Shown here: in pieces, positions 14,257-16,358 of the stretch | Numbering within the stretch: the first letter of the stretch is position 1 | How the letters are laid out: each line of letters opens with the position of its first letter | From: JAUNQW01 sp043424615 | Lineage (GTDB): Bacteria > Bacillota > Bacilli > Lactobacillales > Carnobacteriaceae_A | Assembly (NCBI GenBank): GCA_043424615.1 | Contig: JBHWOX010000054.1 | Span: 1-16,358 of the forward strand | DNA length: 16,358 bases | Direction of reading: 5' to 3' | Notes under the pieces: model-generated | Told to the model about the DNA's origin: nothing | Databases searched by the model: none | Seen by the model: the letters and a program-made list of their open reading frames with translations, nothing else | Position numbers and translations under genes: made by a program

Positions 14257-14309
14257 TGATATGTTTTTAAACTGGCAGGATTGAAATTCTCTAGTGGAGG
14301 AGTTTGTGA

Positions 14310-15359
14310 ATGATTGATATAAAAAATGTGTCTGTACAATTTGAAACAGATAATGGACCGGTCGATGCCGTCGATCAAGTGAGTTTGAATATTAAAGAGG
14401 GAGAAATCTTTGGCGTGATTGGGTATTCAGGAGCGGGGAAATCCACCTTGGTCCGAACCATCAATATGCTTCAGCGTCCGACGGCTGGTGATGTCTTTGT
14501 GAATGGCTTGAATATGACTGAATTAAAAGAAAAGGATTTATTGCAAGCCTGCAAGAAGATTGGAATGATTTTTCAACATTTTAATTTAATGAAACAGCGA
14601 ACGGTTGCTGATAACGTTGCTTTTCCGCTGAAAAATTCCGGTTTGAGCAAGCAAGAACAGCAAGAAAAAGTAGACCGCTTGCTTCAATTAGTAGATTTAT
14701 ACGATTTAAAAGGGGCCTATCCAGCTCAACTATCAGGGGGGCAAAAGCAAAGAGTAGGCATCGCCCGTGCTTTGGCTAACGATCCCAAAGTCTTATTATG
14801 TGATGAAGCGACTTCAGCTCTTGATCCCAATACCACTGATCAAATTTTGAACTTATTAAAAGAATTAAATCAAGAATTAGGCTTGACCATCGTTATTATT
14901 ACCCATGAAATGGCTGTAATTAAAGAAATATGTGATCGGGTTGCTATCATGTCCCAAGGGCAGGTGGTAGAATATGGGTCTGTCTTTGATATATTTACCC
15001 AGGCCCAACATCCTATCACCCAACGTTTCATAGAATCAGCTAGCCCCATAGAAAAAGATATTCAAATGATTTTAGACCAAGTCCAAAGGGATGAGAAGTG
15101 GTCGGCTGAAAGAATTATCCGCATCAATTATGGGGGAGAGCAGCAGGGGTCAGATATTATTTCTTCCATTGCTAAGTCCACCCAGGTCAATCCTCGTATT
15201 CTTTTTGCTAATGTTGAAAATATCTCTGGCCAAATGGTTGGAAATTTATTAGTTGAATTAGAGGGAGAGTTGGACCAAGTTCAAGCCGCTAAAGCATTGC
15301 TTGGTCAATCTAATGTCCGTTTGACTGATTATAGCTATTTATCTAATGAGAATGAGTAG
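14310..15359 (+). CDS. metN: Methionine ABC transporter ATP-binding protein MetN
   Basis: MetN is the ATPase of the D/L-methionine importer, working as a dimer with MetI at the membrane. The 349-aa protein has Walker A GYSGAGKST (38-46), Q-loop IFQHFNLM (87-94), signature LSGGQKQRVGIARAL (141-155), Walker B VLLCDEATSALD (161-172) and switch His199. The C-terminal NIL/ACT-like regulatory domain (about 265-340) binds methionine in the family and shuts transport. Length matches family members with NIL. GTGGAGGAG stands upstream of ATG 14310. metI follows with a 12-base gap. MetN-type ATPases also serve other substrates, such as cysteine or dipeptides, but NIL plus MetI favours methionine. Confidence 0.93.
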   Translation: MIDIKNVSVQFETDNGPVDAVDQVSLNIKEGEIFGVIGYSGAGKSTLVRTINMLQRPTAGDVFVNGLNMTELKEKDLLQACKKIGMIFQHFNLMKQRTVADNVAFPLKNSGLSKQEQQEKVDRLLQLVDLYDLKGAYPAQLSGGQKQRVGIARALANDPKVLLCDEATSALDPNTTDQILNLLKELNQELGLTIVIITHEMAVIKEICDRVAIMSQGQVVEYGSVFDIFTQAQHPITQRFIESASPIEKDIQMILDQVQRDEKWSAERIIRINYGGEQQGSDIISSIAKSTQVNPRILFANVENISGQMVGNLLVELEGELDQVQAAKALLGQSNVRLTDYSYLSNENE

Positions 15360-15371
15360 GGAGTGAATCCA

Positions 15372-16052
15372 ATGAGTTTTTTACAGCAACTATTTCCTAA
15401 TGCCTATGCCATACCTGATCGATTTATAGAGGCGACTTTAGAGACTTTATACATGACGGTCGTCACCTGTATCATTGGTTTTCTTTTAGGTTTAATCCTA
15501 GGTATTTTGCTTATTTTAACCATGCCTAACGGACTAAAAGAAAATAAATGGTGCTATACTATTTTAGATAAAGTAGTTAATATTTTCCGATCCATTCCCT
15601 TTGTTGTATTAATGGCCTTGTTAGTGGTTGTCACTCGCTTTATTGTGGGGACCTCCATCGGTACCACAGCGGCCATCGTTCCTTTAGTCTTTTCAACCAT
15701 CCCATTCTATGCTCGACAAATTCAAAACGCCCTGGTAGAAGTAGATGAGGGGATCATTGAAGCGGCGCGAGCCATGGGCTTATCGACTCGGGAAATTGTT
15801 TTTCGAGTGTATTTAGTTGAGGGCTTACCTTCTATTATCCGAGTGTCGTCCTTATCTATTATTTCAATTATTTCTCTGACTGCCATGGCCGGGACCATCG
15901 GCGGTGGTGGCTTGGGTAATCTTGCGATTACACTTGGTTACAATCGTTTCCAAACAGATGTCACTATTGTTTCGACCATCATTATTTTAGTGATTGTTTT
16001 CATTTTCCAATGGATTGGAGATCGAATTGTCGAAAAAATTGATCACGCATAA
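15372..16052 (+). CDS. metI: Methionine ABC transporter permease MetI
   Basis: MetI forms the membrane channel of the importer. The 226-aa protein has about five membrane helices and the EAA coupling loop VDEGIIEAARAMGLSTREI, followed by GGGGLGNLAITLGYNRFQTD, a typical MetI block. I choose ATG 15372, with GGGAGTG 6-7 bases upstream; a GTG at 15363 lies inside that Shine-Dalgarno. The length and motifs are normal and complete. A terminator about 45 bases after the stop ends the metNI transcript, so metQ, the substrate-binding lipoprotein, is either the gene starting just past the window end or elsewhere. Confidence 0.93.
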   Translation: MSFLQQLFPNAYAIPDRFIEATLETLYMTVVTCIIGFLLGLILGILLILTMPNGLKENKWCYTILDKVVNIFRSIPFVVLMALLVVVTRFIVGTSIGTTAAIVPLVFSTIPFYARQIQNALVEVDEGIIEAARAMGLSTREIVFRVYLVEGLPSIIRVSSLSIISIISLTAMAGTIGGGGLGNLAITLGYNRFQTDVTIVSTIIILVIVFIFQWIGDRIVEKIDHA

Positions 16053-16093
16053 GAAAGAGTGGCCCATACAATTAAAGAGGATGAATGGCTGGT

Positions 16094-16124
16094 AAACTGG
16101 TAGAATGTTCTGCCAGTTTTTTTT
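16094..16124 (+). terminator. Rho-independent terminator after metI
   Basis: AAACTGGTAGAA pairs with TTCTGCCAGTTT (one G-U pair) and is followed by a run of T. Confidence 0.9.
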
Positions 16125-16248
16125 AATGAAGGAAGGCGATCAATCTGTGTTGACTGAGATATCAGTATGTTGATTCGCTTTTTAATGACTCGGGAAAACT
16201 TGTGAAATATAAAAACAATAAATAAATATACAAATCACTTAATAATAA

Positions 16249-16278
16249 TTGCTCTTTTATGTTAAAATATTCTATAAT
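16249..16278 (+). promoter_or_regulatory. SigA-type promoter for the gene beyond the window end
   Basis: TTGCTC (16249-16254) and a perfect TATAAT (16273-16278) are 18 bases apart, giving an expected start near 16285 and a leader of about 75 bases. Confidence 0.65.
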
Positions 16279-16280
16279 GG

Positions 16281-16320
16281 GAAATAACAAAATCTTTATT
16301 TTTGTTATTTCTATTTTTTT
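16281..16320 (+). other. AT-rich 12-bp perfect hairpin followed by a T tract
   Basis: GAAATAACAAAA (16281-16292) pairs with TTTTGTTATTTC (16300-16311) around a 7-base loop, followed by TATTTTTTT. It starts essentially at the predicted transcription start of the downstream gene. It may be a weak attenuator or a 5' stabilising hairpin; the stem is low in GC, so strong termination is doubtful. Confidence 0.5.
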
Positions 16321-16358
16321 ATAAAGTATCATCTTTCAAATCTTGTAAGGAGGAACAC

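Larger units (their letters stand above)
16125..16358. other. AT-rich intergenic region leading to a gene beyond the window
   Basis: With the terminator before it, this non-coding stretch after metI exceeds 300 bases and shows no credible reading frame. It holds a small hairpin (ACTGA-gata-TCAGT near 16155), the promoter and hairpin listed separately, and at the end AAGGAGGAACAC, a strong Shine-Dalgarno whose start codon must lie within a few bases of the window edge. metQ is an obvious candidate for that gene, but this cannot be seen. Confidence 0.6.

Noticed and set aside
14216..14309. SAM riboswitch or T-box in front of metNI
   Set aside because: The gap after the terminator is under 100 bases and holds none of the conserved segments or paired stems of either element.

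Overview
The window looks like a chromosomal segment of a low-GC Gram-positive bacterium (Bacillota). Shine-Dalgarno sites are strong, rho-independent terminators are abundant, there is an LPXTG-type wall-anchored protein, an ECF vitamin transporter with fused ATPases, a CcpA-type cre site and a Met ABC transporter. A Xi-class glutathionyl-hydroquinone reductase together with LPXTG surface proteins suggests a Lactobacillales-like coccus (Aerococcaceae-like is my guess from gene style, low confidence). The organism must decode UGA as selenocysteine.

Region 1 (1-6182) is an amino-compound reduction module. An N-carbamoylsarcosine amidase (15-788), which makes sarcosine in creatinine breakdown, is followed by a convergent glutathionyl-hydroquinone reductase gene (853-1809, minus). 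Divergent from that is a grdX - component B alpha/beta - component B selenoprotein operon (2010-4971) of the glycine/sarcosine/betaine reductase family. The selenoprotein gene is read through an in-frame UGA at 4714-4716, and a perfect 6-bp hairpin with a GGU loop lies just downstream (bacterial SECIS). The operon promoter (TTGATT-17-TACAAT) has a near-consensus cre site on its -10. After a terminator comes a YkvI-like membrane transporter (5031-6125). Taken together this suggests uptake of a creatinine-type substrate, release of sarcosine, and its reduction to acetyl phosphate and methylamine. GrdA, GrdC and GrdD are not in the window. A stand-alone GcvH-like lipoyl carrier (6296-6643) follows.

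Region 2 (6745-13268) is a probable cobalamin capture and import system. An ECF transporter (EcfT, fused double ATPase, CbrT-like S component) lies upstream of a textbook cobalamin riboswitch with its own terminator and a possible antiterminator. The riboswitch precedes two surface genes. The first is a wall-anchored LPXTG protein with two transcobalamin-like beta domains (DUF4430) and an alpha-helical intrinsic-factor-like domain, in the opposite order to the mammalian proteins. The second is a membrane-tethered single DUF4430 domain on a long charged linker. I infer a relay: wall protein, tethered protein, S component, cytoplasm. This is the most interesting part of the window.

Region 3 (13361-16358) holds a PHP-domain phosphoesterase (HisJ-like), then metN and metI of a methionine importer. 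The substrate-binding protein metQ is not in the window. The last ~300 bases contain a terminator, a promoter, an AT-rich hairpin and a strong Shine-Dalgarno for a gene starting just beyond the end.
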